From assembly GCA_039972875.1 (NCBI GenBank), contig JBDWMA010000032.1, forward strand, positions 303,473-367,472: 64,000 bases of DNA, given 5' to 3'. Made by a program: the position numbers and the translations under genes. Each line of letters starts with the position of its first letter. Positions within the stretch are counted from its first letter, which is position 1. Positions 26,997-36,227 of the stretch are shown piece by piece. Under the pieces are notes generated by a model. The model was not told the origin of the DNA and did not search any database. It saw only the letters and a program-made list of their open reading frames with translations. The stretch is from Pseudoruegeria sp039972875. GTDB taxonomy: Bacteria > Pseudomonadota > Alphaproteobacteria > Rhodobacterales > Rhodobacteraceae.

Positions 26997-29123
26997 CTAA
27001 GATGCTTTTAACTCAAGACGGCGACGATGCAAAACAGGTTCGGTATAGCCAGATGGCTGATTGCGTCCGTTGAACACTAAATCACAGGCCGCTTTAAACG
27101 CAATTGAATCATAGGCAGGTGCCATTGGTTGATACAGAGGGTCCGCCGCATTCTGCGCATCCACAACTGCCGCCATCTTTTTCATCGTGTCCATCACCTG
27201 ATTTTCCTCAACAACGCCATGATGCAGCCAGTTGGCCAAGGCTTGAGAACTAATCCGGCAAGTGGCACGATCCTCCATTAAGCCGACATTGTTGATGTCT
27301 GGCACTTTTGAACAACCAACACCCTGATCGACCCATCGGACAACATAACCAAGGATGCCCTGTGCGTTATTTTCCAGTTCAGCAGCAATTTCGGCATCTG
27401 ACCAGTTTTGACCAGAGGCAACAGGAATTGTCAGCAAATCCTCCAATGTTCCGCGACGCCCCTGAGCGGCAAGTTCATCCTGACGCGCTAAAACATCAAC
27501 TTGATGATAATGCGTTGCATGCAGCGTCGCTGCCGTTGGCGATGGTACCCATGCGCAGGTCGCGCCAGACTGGGGGTGTCCGATTTTAGCTGCCAACATG
27601 TCCTGCATCAAATCAGGCATGGCCCACATACCTTTACCGATTTGGGCGCGCCCTTTTAGGCCACACTGCAATCCGATATCAACATTGCGATCCTCATACG
27701 AGGCAATCCAAGGCGTTGATTTCATGTCCCCCTTTTTTAAGAAGGGACCAGCCTCCATGCTTGTATGAATTTCGTCGCCGGTGCGATCAAGGAAACCGGT
27801 GTTGATAAAGGCCACCCTGTTCTTTGCCGCCCGAATGCACTCTTTGAGGTTCACAGAGGTCCGACGCTCTTCGTCCATGATACCCAGTTTAACGGCAAAT
27901 TGTGGCAGGCCCAGCGCCGCCTCAACGCGGGTGAAAAGTTCATCCGCAAATGCCACCTCATCTGGACCATGCATTTTCGGCTTTACCACATAGACAGATC
28001 CATGAAGCGAATTCCCCCCGTCGCTGTTCAGATCGTGCATCGCAATCAGGGCTGTGCACATTGCATCCATAATCCCTTCGCCGATTTCCAAACCGTCTTT
28101 GTCCAATATCGCAGGGTTGGTCATCAAATGGCCGACATTGCGTACCAACATCAACGCACGACCCTTTGCGCTAAACTCTACCCCATCGGGCGCGGTATAA
28201 CTCCGGTCAGGATTCAAGCGACGCGTAAAGGATTCCCCCCCCTTAGAGACCTCCTCGGTAAGATCACCTTTCATCAAACCCAACCAATTACGATAGGCAA
28301 GTGTCTTATCCGTGGCATCCACAGCAGCTACAGAATCCTCACAATCCATAATGGCGCTAACAGCCGACTCCAAAACCACGTCAGAGATATTCGCAGGATC
28401 AGTTTTTCCGATTGGGCTGGCTGAATCGACCAAAATTTCAAGACCCAACCCATTGCTTCGAAATAAATACTGCGCCCCATCGCCAGAACCATTATGCCCC
28501 GCAAATTGCGCGGGGTCAGCCAAGGCTGGCGCAAACACCCCTCCTTTAACTGACAGGACTGTCACATCTTTCCATCGACCGCTGGCCAATGGGAGGGCTT
28601 TGTCCAGATGCGCCTTAGCCCATGCAACAACACGTGCCCCTCGCGCAGCATCATAAGATTTTCCGACCGGCAGATCGCCCAGCGCATCAGTGCCATACAA
28701 AGCATCATACAGGCTGCCCCACCGCGCATTTGCTGCATTCAGTGCAAAACGCGCATTCATAATTGGCACAACCAACTGCGGTCCGGGTAACTGAGCAATT
28801 TCAGTATCTACATTTTCAGTAACGATGCTGAAATCTTCCCCCTCATCCAGCAGATATCCGATCTCTTTCAAAAAATCCGTATATGCGGTCGCATCATGGG
28901 ATTGCCCTCGGTGCGCAACGTGCCAATCATCTATTTGGCGCTGCAGCAGGGTACGTTCCTCAAGGAGAACACGGTTTTTCGGGCCAAGTTCATGGACGAT
29001 ATCCGAAAACCCGGTCCAAAACTGATCTGCCGTGACACCGGTTCCAGGCAATGCATCCGCCTCCAGAAACTCTGCCAATACGGCATCAACCTTCAACCCA
29101 GCTCTGTCGATACGATTTACCAT
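26997..29123 (-). CDS. glcB: Malate synthase G
   Basis: Malate synthase G condenses glyoxylate and acetyl-CoA to malate, the exit step for glycolate and C2 carbon. The 708-residue length matches the monomeric G isoform, not the shorter A form. Recognisable segments are MDCEDSVAAVDATDKTLAYR, GSVYVVKPKMHGPDEVAFA, KLGIMDEERRTSVNLKECI and FINTGFLDRTGDEIHT, covering the TIM-barrel active site. MADVMQ-like sequence appears as MPDLMQDML. It heads a run with the GlcG-like gene, and a dyad lies 65 bases upstream of its start. Confidence 0.96.
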   Translation of the reverse strand: MVNRIDRAGLKVDAVLAEFLEADALPGTGVTADQFWTGFSDIVHELGPKNRVLLEERTLLQRQIDDWHVAHRGQSHDATAYTDFLKEIGYLLDEGEDFSIVTENVDTEIAQLPGPQLVVPIMNARFALNAANARWGSLYDALYGTDALGDLPVGKSYDAARGARVVAWAKAHLDKALPLASGRWKDVTVLSVKGGVFAPALADPAQFAGHNGSGDGAQYLFRSNGLGLEILVDSASPIGKTDPANISDVVLESAVSAIMDCEDSVAAVDATDKTLAYRNWLGLMKGDLTEEVSKGGESFTRRLNPDRSYTAPDGVEFSAKGRALMLVRNVGHLMTNPAILDKDGLEIGEGIMDAMCTALIAMHDLNSDGGNSLHGSVYVVKPKMHGPDEVAFADELFTRVEAALGLPQFAVKLGIMDEERRTSVNLKECIRAAKNRVAFINTGFLDRTGDEIHTSMEAGPFLKKGDMKSTPWIASYEDRNVDIGLQCGLKGRAQIGKGMWAMPDLMQDMLAAKIGHPQSGATCAWVPSPTAATLHATHYHQVDVLARQDELAAQGRRGTLEDLLTIPVASGQNWSDAEIAAELENNAQGILGYVVRWVDQGVGCSKVPDINNVGLMEDRATCRISSQALANWLHHGVVEENQVMDTMKKMAAVVDAQNAADPLYQPMAPAYDSIAFKAACDLVFNGRNQPSGYTEPVLHRRRLELKAS

Positions 29124-29188
29124 GAGACGTCCTTTCGGTGCATTGGTTTCAGGAGCGATATTTAATTAGTTTCCTATCGTAAACACAA

Positions 29189-29207
29189 TGGTAATAATAT
29201 GTTACCA
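29189..29207. promoter_or_regulatory. Candidate operator upstream of glcB
   Basis: TGGTAA (29189-29194) and TTACCA (29202-29207) form a perfect dyad with a 7-base AT spacer. Half-sites of the TGGT-ACCA kind are typical of FCD-type GntR regulators such as FadR and GlcC. It lies between divergent glcB and pepN and is closer to glcB. No regulator gene is adjacent. Confidence 0.4.
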
Positions 29208-29311
29208 ATTGCACGGTGCGACGAGAAGCTGTTTCAAGAAAACCCTGAAAGCCCCGCTTGCGCCCATCCCCCAAAGCGCTACACCTAGAGGAAACAGGAC
29301 ATGAGGATAGT

Positions 29312-31864
29312 ATGACCGACGCGACACCACAGACGATCTACCTGAAGGATTATGTGGCTCCGGCCTATTTGGTGGAATCAGTTCATCTGACCTTTCGCCT
29401 CTCGCCCGACGCGACCCGCGTGCTGTCCCGTATTGCATTTCGTCCAAACCCAGACAGTCCCGACCGCCGGTTTTTCCTGCATGGGGAGCAACTTAAACTG
29501 ATATCAGCGCACATCGATGGCACCCCCATTCAGCCAGAGCTGTCTGATATGGGGCTGATCGCGCAAGTTCCCGACGCGCCATTCATCTGGGAAGCCGAGG
29601 TGGAAATTGCACCGGCCTCTAATACGGCTCTCGAAGGACTTTATATGTCCGGAGGTATGTACTGTACCCAATGTGAGGCCGAGGGGTTTCGCAAAATAAC
29701 TTATTACCCGGATCGCCCCGATGTCATGGGAATTTTTACGGTTCGCATTGAAGGTGATGATCCTGTCTTGCTCTCCAACGGCAACCCAACGGACAAAGGC
29801 GATGGTTGGGCAGAATGGCACGACCCATGGCCCAAGCCGGCGTATCTGTTCGCATTGGTCGCCGGCGACTTGATCAACCATCCTGATCAATTCACGACGA
29901 TGAACGGGCGCGACGTAGAACTGAACATTTGGGTCCGCCCCGGCGATGAGGGCAAATGCGCCTTTGGGATGGATGCCCTGAAACGGTCCATGACCTGGGA
30001 TGAGCAAGTCTATGGCCGCGAGTATGACTTGGACATATTCAACATTGTGGCAGTTGATGACTTTAATATGGGCGCGATGGAGAACAAGGGCTTGAACATA
30101 TTCAACTCTTCTTGCGTTCTGGCCAGCCCTGAAACCTCAACAGACGCGAATTTTGAGAGAATAGAAGCGATCATCGCCCATGAGTATTTCCACAACTGGA
30201 CCGGCAACCGGATCACCTGCCGCGATTGGTTCCAGCTGTGCCTCAAAGAGGGACTAACGGTTTTCCGCGATCAGCAATTTACCGGCGACATGCGCGGTCA
30301 TGCTGTGGCACGTATCGACAACGTTTTAGCCCTGCGCGGTCGCCAGTTCCGAGAAGACAACGGCCCCCTCGCCCATCCTGTACGCCCAGAGAGCTTTGTT
30401 GAGATCAACAATTTTTACACTGCAACGGTCTATGAAAAAGGCGCTGAATTGATCGGGATGCTAAAAACATTGGTCGGTGATGACGCCTATGCCAAAGCGC
30501 TTGATTTGTATTTTGAACGTCACGACGGTGACGCTGCTACGATTGAGGACTGGCTAAAGGTCTTTGAAGACGCAACCGGCCGGGATTTATCACAGTTTCA
30601 ACGATGGTATGGGCAAGCAGGTACACCTCGGCTTGATCTCATTGATGATTTTGAAGACGGCACTTATACGCTAACCTTCACACAACAGACGCCCCCGACG
30701 CCGGGACAGGATATCAAAGATCCGCGTGTGATCCCAATCGCAGTGGGTCTATTGAATCGCAAAGGTGACGAAATCGCCCCCACCGAAATCTTAGAAATGA
30801 CAGAAGCCACCCAGAGCTTTGCATTTACCGGGCTTTCGGAAAAGCCAATCCCGTCGGTCCTGCGAGGGTTCTCAGCCCCTGTCATTTTGAACCGCAAAAG
30901 TGACAACGCAGAGCGCGCGTTCCTTTTAACCCATGATACCGATCCTTTTAACAAGTGGGAGGCAGGTCGTGCCCTTGCCAAGGATGTGCTCGTTCACATG
31001 GTTCAGGATGATACGCCAGCTGATCCGGCCTATCTGGATGCCCTTCTTAAAGTTGCCCGCGACGAGACCCTCGATCCCGCATTCCGTGCATTGGCTCTCC
31101 GCCAACCGGGGCAGGACGATATTGCGCAGACTTTGTTTGATGCTGGCATAACGCCCGACCCAATGCGAATCCATCGCGCGGCGGAAACACTATCCGTCGC
31201 CCGCGCCCAACATCTTCAGGACGCCCTGCCCAAACTATATGCGGAAATGCATGTTGATGGCCCTTATACACCAGACGCATCGGCCGCCGGAAAACGCGCG
31301 CTGCAAGGGACTATTTTGGGGCTATTGTCTCGTTTGGATTCAGGGGATGCGGCGCGTAAACAATTCGCAGCCGCCGACAATATGACCCAACAACTTGGTG
31401 CTCTGTCTAGCCTACTGACCATCGAACGCGGCAAGGCTGAAACCGAGGCCTTTTATACCCAGTGGAAAGACGACCGTCTTGTCATCGATAAATGGTTCTC
31501 TTTACAAGTCGGCTGCGCAGCGCCAGAAACGGCAGCCCAAAGTGCGAAAGGCCTTACGGCACACCCCGATTTTGAATGGAAAAACCCAAATCGTTTCCGC
31601 GCGACCTTGGGGGCCCTGGCCATGAACACTGCAGGGTTCCATGCCGCTGATGGCGCGGGTTACGCTTTGTTAGCCGATTGGCTGATCAAACTGGATCCTG
31701 TTAACCCACAAACAACAGCCCGCATGAGCACAGCCTTTGAAACATGGAAACGGTATGATGCGGATCGGCAAGCCTTGATGCGCAGCCAACTGGAACGCAT
31801 TCGAGAAACACCTGCGCTCAGTCGGGATACCAGTGAAATGGTGACCCGCATTCTAGGGGGCTGA
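29312..31864 (+). CDS. pepN: Aminopeptidase N (M1 family)
   Basis: A zinc aminopeptidase removing N-terminal residues from peptides. The exopeptidase motif GAMENKG is at about residue 254. The zinc site HEYFHNWTGNR is at about 290, with the third ligand Glu in LKEGLTVFRD shortly after. The 850-residue length and the C-terminal helical domain (about 540-850) fit the gammaproteobacterial-type PepN. The start at 29312 (MTDATPQTIYLKDY) matches family N-termini and has GAGGA upstream; an in-frame start at 29258 does not. The stop is followed one base later by the SDR gene. Confidence 0.95.
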   Translation: MTDATPQTIYLKDYVAPAYLVESVHLTFRLSPDATRVLSRIAFRPNPDSPDRRFFLHGEQLKLISAHIDGTPIQPELSDMGLIAQVPDAPFIWEAEVEIAPASNTALEGLYMSGGMYCTQCEAEGFRKITYYPDRPDVMGIFTVRIEGDDPVLLSNGNPTDKGDGWAEWHDPWPKPAYLFALVAGDLINHPDQFTTMNGRDVELNIWVRPGDEGKCAFGMDALKRSMTWDEQVYGREYDLDIFNIVAVDDFNMGAMENKGLNIFNSSCVLASPETSTDANFERIEAIIAHEYFHNWTGNRITCRDWFQLCLKEGLTVFRDQQFTGDMRGHAVARIDNVLALRGRQFREDNGPLAHPVRPESFVEINNFYTATVYEKGAELIGMLKTLVGDDAYAKALDLYFERHDGDAATIEDWLKVFEDATGRDLSQFQRWYGQAGTPRLDLIDDFEDGTYTLTFTQQTPPTPGQDIKDPRVIPIAVGLLNRKGDEIAPTEILEMTEATQSFAFTGLSEKPIPSVLRGFSAPVILNRKSDNAERAFLLTHDTDPFNKWEAGRALAKDVLVHMVQDDTPADPAYLDALLKVARDETLDPAFRALALRQPGQDDIAQTLFDAGITPDPMRIHRAAETLSVARAQHLQDALPKLYAEMHVDGPYTPDASAAGKRALQGTILGLLSRLDSGDAARKQFAAADNMTQQLGALSSLLTIERGKAETEAFYTQWKDDRLVIDKWFSLQVGCAAPETAAQSAKGLTAHPDFEWKNPNRFRATLGALAMNTAGFHAADGAGYALLADWLIKLDPVNPQTTARMSTAFETWKRYDADRQALMRSQLERIRETPALSRDTSEMVTRILGG

Positions 31865-31865
31865 T

Positions 31866-32615
31866 ATGATCCGTCCAACAATGCTAATCACCGGAGCTTC
31901 ATCCGGCATTGGGGCCGCCCTTGCCGAATTAGCGGCACAAAATGGTTGGGACATTGGTGTGAATTACCGCGCTGATAAAGCAGGCGCTGAAACCGTTGCG
32001 AAAAAAATCCATAGCGCCGGAGGCCGTGTTACCCTACTGCAGGCAGATATAGCCGACGCCGAACAAGTCAAACGGATGTTCCGCGAATGTACGGACACGC
32101 TTGGATCCATCGCTTCGTTAATCAATAACGCTGGGGTCACCGCCCCGGGCCAACGCGTCGAAGAGATGTCCGTCAATCGCTTACAAGACATCTTTCAAGT
32201 TAACACTTTGGGCAGTATTTATTGCGCCCAAGAGGCCGTGCGCCACATGGCAAAACGGTATGGCGGAACCGGCGGAACCATCGTAAACGTATCCTCTGTG
32301 GCCGCCCGGCTTGGCTCAGCAGGTGAATATGTGGATTATGCTGCGGCCAAAGCAGCTATTGATACATTCACAATCGGCCTCGCCCAAGAAAACGCAGACG
32401 AAGGCATCCGCGTGAATGCGGTTCGCCCCGGTATTACAGACACGCCCATCCATGCCCGCGGAGGGGCCCCAGGACGCGCTGAACGGCTAAAAGATCGTAT
32501 CCCCATGAAACGCCCCGGCACCCCCAAGGAAATCGCCGAAGCGATCCTTTGGTTTGCATCGGAACAATCCAGCTATGCCACGGGCAGCATTCTGGACATT
32601 GCAGGTGGTCGTTAA
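31866..32615 (+). CDS. Short-chain dehydrogenase/reductase (SDR) oxidoreductase
   Basis: A 249-residue classical SDR. TGASSGIGAALAELA is the NAD(P)-binding glycine motif, SLINNAGVTAPG gives the NNAG motif, and the catalytic Ser and YAAAK are in place (residues about 145-165). The C-terminal YATGSILDIAGGR closes the fold. It resembles sugar or FabG-like oxidoreductases, but the substrate is open. It follows pepN after 1 base and precedes a small membrane protein gene, likely one transcript. Confidence 0.87.
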   Translation: MIRPTMLITGASSGIGAALAELAAQNGWDIGVNYRADKAGAETVAKKIHSAGGRVTLLQADIADAEQVKRMFRECTDTLGSIASLINNAGVTAPGQRVEEMSVNRLQDIFQVNTLGSIYCAQEAVRHMAKRYGGTGGTIVNVSSVAARLGSAGEYVDYAAAKAAIDTFTIGLAQENADEGIRVNAVRPGITDTPIHARGGAPGRAERLKDRIPMKRPGTPKEIAEAILWFASEQSSYATGSILDIAGGR

Positions 32616-32618
32616 CCT

Positions 32619-33044
32619 ATGGAGCCAATTGCGTTTGAAACTTCTGGTAAAAATCAGAAAAACTATGTCGCCCTTGGCGGTTTGGGTGTTGCATTGATCC
32701 TGCTAATTTTACTGCAGGCGAATATCTGGTTTTTGTTAATGGTGCAGGCCTTGGCTGGACTGTTGATCTGGGAAATACTAACCGACCGCCCCGCTCAATT
32801 TCGGCTGGATCGCTATGCGGTATCTTGGGTTGCCGGACGACAAGATGTGCGCATTGCTCTCGCAGAAATCGATGTCGTGCGCGTCTCCAAAAAGCTCGAC
32901 TTTTCCCACTCCGTCAGCATCGTCACCAAAGACGGCAATCGCTTAAGCATTCCTTGGGAATGCCTGCCCGATATCGCTGAGTTGACCCGCTGGCTGGGGC
33001 GGGCCGATATAACCGTCAAGAAATCCCTGTTTTCTTTTGGGTAA
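32619..33044 (+). CDS. Small membrane protein of unknown function
   Basis: A 141-residue protein with a double hydrophobic segment at about residues 18-50 (VALGGLGVALILLILLQ and IWFLLMVQALAGLLIW), probably two membrane helices. The C-terminal soluble half has PH-like beta sequence (RLDRYAVSWVAGRQDVRIAL, then SVSIVTKDGNRLSIPWEC). I do not recognise a named family. It starts 3 bases after the SDR stop. Confidence 0.7.
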   Translation: MEPIAFETSGKNQKNYVALGGLGVALILLILLQANIWFLLMVQALAGLLIWEILTDRPAQFRLDRYAVSWVAGRQDVRIALAEIDVVRVSKKLDFSHSVSIVTKDGNRLSIPWECLPDIAELTRWLGRADITVKKSLFSFG

Positions 33045-33079
33045 ACAACCATTGGGCAAGCAACCGCCTGACCCGCGCG

Positions 33080-33703
33080 TTATTTCACGCAATACGCTTG
33101 TTTTGATGTCCATCCGGCCATCTCAGCTCTTTTTGCGGATTTGCGGAATGGGGCCCAGTCGCGAGACATACCTTTCCACGGCGAGCCTGTACTTGTAACG
33201 ACCCCACCAGACGGGACGCGGGCTTCCATGATTTTCACAGCGCAGGCAAGATTTTTTTCACCCACGAACAGTTCACTTCGCGACAGACCACAGCCGTAGA
33301 AATTTGCGGACATCGGCGCAATTTGTGTTAAACCCAGCCAACGGCCACCGCCGCCGGATGCATTCGGGTTCCATGTACTTTCATGTTTTGCCAAAGCAGA
33401 AAGAAGGCCGACCCAGAACTCTGCTCGCTGGTCCTGATCCGCATTATTATATGCCGGACACCACGTATTCCCATCGCGCAGATCCATCGCCAAAACCTTT
33501 TGGCCATCTTTTTTCATCGCCGCCAAGGCGGCAGCAGTCCAGACATCGCTTTCGGATCGAAAATCCCAGCGGGTCACCGGCAACGCGCCTTCTTCTGTTC
33601 TGCCTTTGCTTTTTTCATCTTTGGCGGCATCACTGGAACACGCCAACAACAGGACCGTTAAAACACAAGCACTCAGAATAGGTTTCGCAGCAATCAACGC
33701 CAA
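33080..33703 (-). CDS. Lysozyme-fold (SLT-like) lipoprotein
   Basis: Predicted 207-residue lipoprotein. The N-terminus has a signal sequence with lipobox LLLACSS. The catalytic-like region LSALAKHESTWNPNASGGGG then WLGLTQIAP holds the Glu and the G-L-T-Q-I motif seen in soluble lytic transglycosylases, which cleave peptidoglycan. Several Cys residues may form disulphides. I place the start at a TTG (33703), because GGAG lies 7 bases upstream and it puts the signal peptide at the N-terminus; longer ATG starts add a non-signal extension. It is convergent with the small membrane protein gene. Confidence 0.72.
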   Translation of the reverse strand: MALIAAKPILSACVLTVLLLACSSDAAKDEKSKGRTEEGALPVTRWDFRSESDVWTAAALAAMKKDGQKVLAMDLRDGNTWCPAYNNADQDQRAEFWVGLLSALAKHESTWNPNASGGGGRWLGLTQIAPMSANFYGCGLSRSELFVGEKNLACAVKIMEARVPSGGVVTSTGSPWKGMSRDWAPFRKSAKRAEMAGWTSKQAYCVK

Positions 33704-33930
33704 AATATTTCTCCGATTATTAGTTCGGTAACCATGACAGAGAAATAGCAGCGCGGGCAATCTTAGATTACACATCTTCGATCTGGGCGGATTGATGCTT
33801 CTTTGTCTGAACCCGCCCATTCCGATTGCCCCAACCATTTTACCCCATTTTTGGCCTCTTTCTGGTCAAAGGCTTGCTCCTCTGGTCGCCCTGTCCTAGA
33901 AGCAATCTGATCAGAGACAGGACGTTACAG

Positions 33931-35442
33931 ATGCTCGACCTCACCTATACTGCCCCGACACCAAAAGTGATCGCAGGCGCCAAAGACGATTGGGAACTAG
34001 TCATCGGCATGGAAATCCATGCGCAGGTGTCGTCTCAGTCAAAACTCTTTTCAGGCGCTTCGACCAAATTCGGCGCTGAACCCAACTCGAACGTTGCGTT
34101 CGTGGACGCCGCCATGCCTGGAATGCTGCCGGTTATCAACGAGTTCTGCGTTGAACAAGCTGTGCGCACCGGTCTGGGCCTAAAGGCAGATATCAATTTA
34201 TTCTCTGCGTTTGACCGGAAAAACTATTTTTACCCGGACCTTCCTCAGGGGTATCAGATTTCGCAACTCTATCACCCCATCGTCGGCGAAGGCGAAGTGT
34301 TGGTTGATATGGAGCCCGGCGTCGCCCGTCTGGTCCGCATTGAACGCATTCATCTGGAACAAGATGCTGGTAAATCCATCCACGACATGGACCCAAACAT
34401 GTCTTTTGTGGACTTGAACCGAACCGGTGTGGCGTTGATGGAAATCGTAAGCCGACCTGACATCCGAGGCCCCGAAGAAGCTGCGGCGTTTGTTGTAAAG
34501 CTGCGCCAGATTTTGCGATATCTGGGCACCTGCGACGGCAACATGCAGAATGGCAGCATGCGTGCTGACGTAAACGTGTCGGTGTGTCGTCCGGGCCAAT
34601 ACGAAAAATACCAAGAAACCCAAGATTTTGGGCATTTGGGCACCCGCTGCGAAATCAAGAACATGAATTCAATGCGGTTCATCCAGCAAGCCATCGATTA
34701 CGAAGCCAAACGCCAGATCGCAATTCTGGAAGACGGCGGAAGTGTTGATCAGGAAACCCGTCTGTATGATGCCGACAAGGGCGAAACCCGTTCAATGCGT
34801 TCCAAGGAAGAGGCGCATGATTACCGCTATTTCCCTTGTCCGGACCTGTTGCCCTTGGAAATAGAGCAAGAATGGGTCGATGAAATAGCAAAAACCCTAC
34901 CAGAACTTCCCGACGCAAAGAAAACTCGGTTTGTGACTGATTTTGGTCTGTCCGAATATGATGCATCAGTTTTGACAGCTGAAACGGAAGCCGCAGACTT
35001 TTTTGAAAAGACGGCGAAAGGGAACGACGGTAAGCTCGCAGCCAACTGGGTGATCAACGAGTTGTTCGGACGTCTGAAAAAGGATGACACCGACATTATA
35101 GACAGTCCTGTTTCTCCTGCCCAACTGGGCGGCGTGATTAAGCTGATCACAAAAGGCGACATCTCCGGAAAAATCGCCAAAGAACTCTTTGAAATCGTCT
35201 ATTCCGAAGGTGGGGACCCCGCCGAAATCGTTGAAGCCCGTGGCATGAAGCAGGTCACGGACACCGGCGCGATCGAGGCGGCCGTGGATGAGATAATCAC
35301 CGCGAACCCTGCACAGGTCGAAAAGGCCAAGCAAAACCCGAAACTTGCGGGCTGGTTCGTTGGTCAGGTGATGAAAGCCACCGGCGGCAAGGCTAATCCA
35401 AAGGCCGTGAATGAAATCGTCGCCAAAAAGTTAGCTGAATAA
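33931..35442 (+). CDS. gatB: Asp-tRNA(Asn)/Glu-tRNA(Gln) amidotransferase subunit B
   Basis: GatB binds mischarged tRNA and activates Glu or Asp for transamidation, needed where GlnRS or AsnRS is absent. WELVIGMEIHAQVSSQSKLF at residues 17-36 is the signature start. The glutamyl-tRNA kinase core contains NGSMRADVNVSVCRPG and the EIKNMNSMRF segment. The C-terminal GatB/YqeY tail ends around AKQNPKLAGWFVGQVMKATG. Start 33931 (MLDLTYTAP) gives 503 residues. gatA and gatC are not next to it. A strong terminator follows. Confidence 0.96.
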   Translation: MLDLTYTAPTPKVIAGAKDDWELVIGMEIHAQVSSQSKLFSGASTKFGAEPNSNVAFVDAAMPGMLPVINEFCVEQAVRTGLGLKADINLFSAFDRKNYFYPDLPQGYQISQLYHPIVGEGEVLVDMEPGVARLVRIERIHLEQDAGKSIHDMDPNMSFVDLNRTGVALMEIVSRPDIRGPEEAAAFVVKLRQILRYLGTCDGNMQNGSMRADVNVSVCRPGQYEKYQETQDFGHLGTRCEIKNMNSMRFIQQAIDYEAKRQIAILEDGGSVDQETRLYDADKGETRSMRSKEEAHDYRYFPCPDLLPLEIEQEWVDEIAKTLPELPDAKKTRFVTDFGLSEYDASVLTAETEAADFFEKTAKGNDGKLAANWVINELFGRLKKDDTDIIDSPVSPAQLGGVIKLITKGDISGKIAKELFEIVYSEGGDPAEIVEARGMKQVTDTGAIEAAVDEIITANPAQVEKAKQNPKLAGWFVGQVMKATGGKANPKAVNEIVAKKLAE

Positions 35443-35496
35443 CAGCGTCTTACCGGGTAAGATCATCCGGGCGGTGTAAACATTTACCAAATAAAG

Positions 35497-35528
35497 AAAC
35501 CCGGGCGATGGCCCGGGTTTCTTTTTTT
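35497..35528 (+). terminator. Rho-independent terminator of gatB
   Basis: Perfect 10-base arms AAACCCGGGC (35497-35506) and GCCCGGGTTT (35511-35520) with loop GATG, then C and a run of T to 35528. Confidence 0.95.
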
Positions 35529-35623
35529 ACGACAATTGAGCCGTTGAATTCTTTTTCAGGAAAGGATCATAACGTCGTTATCCCCCAAATATTCAACCGT
35601 CCTTGAGATCAAATTCAACGCAT

Positions 35624-35678
35624 AAGCGCGGCGGGTGATTGCCCGTTGCAATAAACCGCAACGCCCTCCCCGCCGCTT
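35624..35678 (-). terminator. Extended stem-loop downstream of the DUF805 gene
   Basis: The outer arms AAGCG/CGCTT with GCGGG/CCCGC pair, and the inner arms GTTGC (35645-35649) and GCAAC (35658-35662) close an 8-base loop; small bulges lie between. It begins 8 bases past the DUF805 stop on the minus strand. No clear T run follows, so it may be a 3'-end stabiliser or terminator. Confidence 0.5.
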
Positions 35679-35685
35679 CCAAAAA

Positions 35686-36036
35686 TCAAAGTGGATTCAT
35701 CGGGCCATACTTATTGTCGCCGCCATCCGTGGGTTGGATCAGCAGATAAATCATCACGAACAGCCCGATCAACGGGATCAAATAGATCAACTGCCACCAG
35801 CCAGATTTCTCAAAGTCATGCAATCTACGCGCTCCAACGGCCAAATTTGGGATCACAATTGCCAAGCTAAACAGCCCGGGCAAAATATTGGAATTCCCAA
35901 GCAGAAGGTTATCAATAGCCCCAATCAGAATTGATCCAATCAAAGTCGCCAATACCCACCACCAGAATTCTTCTTTTGAGGCACGCCCATTGAAATTCGC
36001 ATAGTTTGCCAGCACGCGTCGGACGGCTTTTTCCAT
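35686..36036 (-). CDS. DUF805 family membrane protein
   Basis: A 116-residue inner-membrane protein. The DUF805 features are NFNGRASKEEFWWWVL at the start, then three to four hydrophobic helices with the conserved ARRLHDFEKSGWWQLIYLIP loop, and a hydrophilic TDGGDNKYGP tail. The function of the family is unknown. It is a single gene, divergent from the KefF-like gene with 190 bases between them. Confidence 0.88.
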   Translation of the reverse strand: MEKAVRRVLANYANFNGRASKEEFWWWVLATLIGSILIGAIDNLLLGNSNILPGLFSLAIVIPNLAVGARRLHDFEKSGWWQLIYLIPLIGLFVMIYLLIQPTDGGDNKYGPMNPL

Positions 36037-36227
36037 TGCTTAAGTCTCCATTATTTCTGTCTATTTCGTGATTTAAATGAACCCTACGACAATTGCCTCA
36101 AAGATCAATGCCTTCTCCGAAAGGCTGTCCAAAAGCTATATGCTGACATCGCACTAGTACTCCACCGGTTTCACGATAGACTGTTTCGATGATTTAATCG
36201 GTTTTCACGCGCACACAGGATCCTCCC

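Noticed and set aside
27765..28424. 219-codon plus-strand frame over glcB
   Set aside because: Antisense to malate synthase G, with no recognisable fold or start signal.
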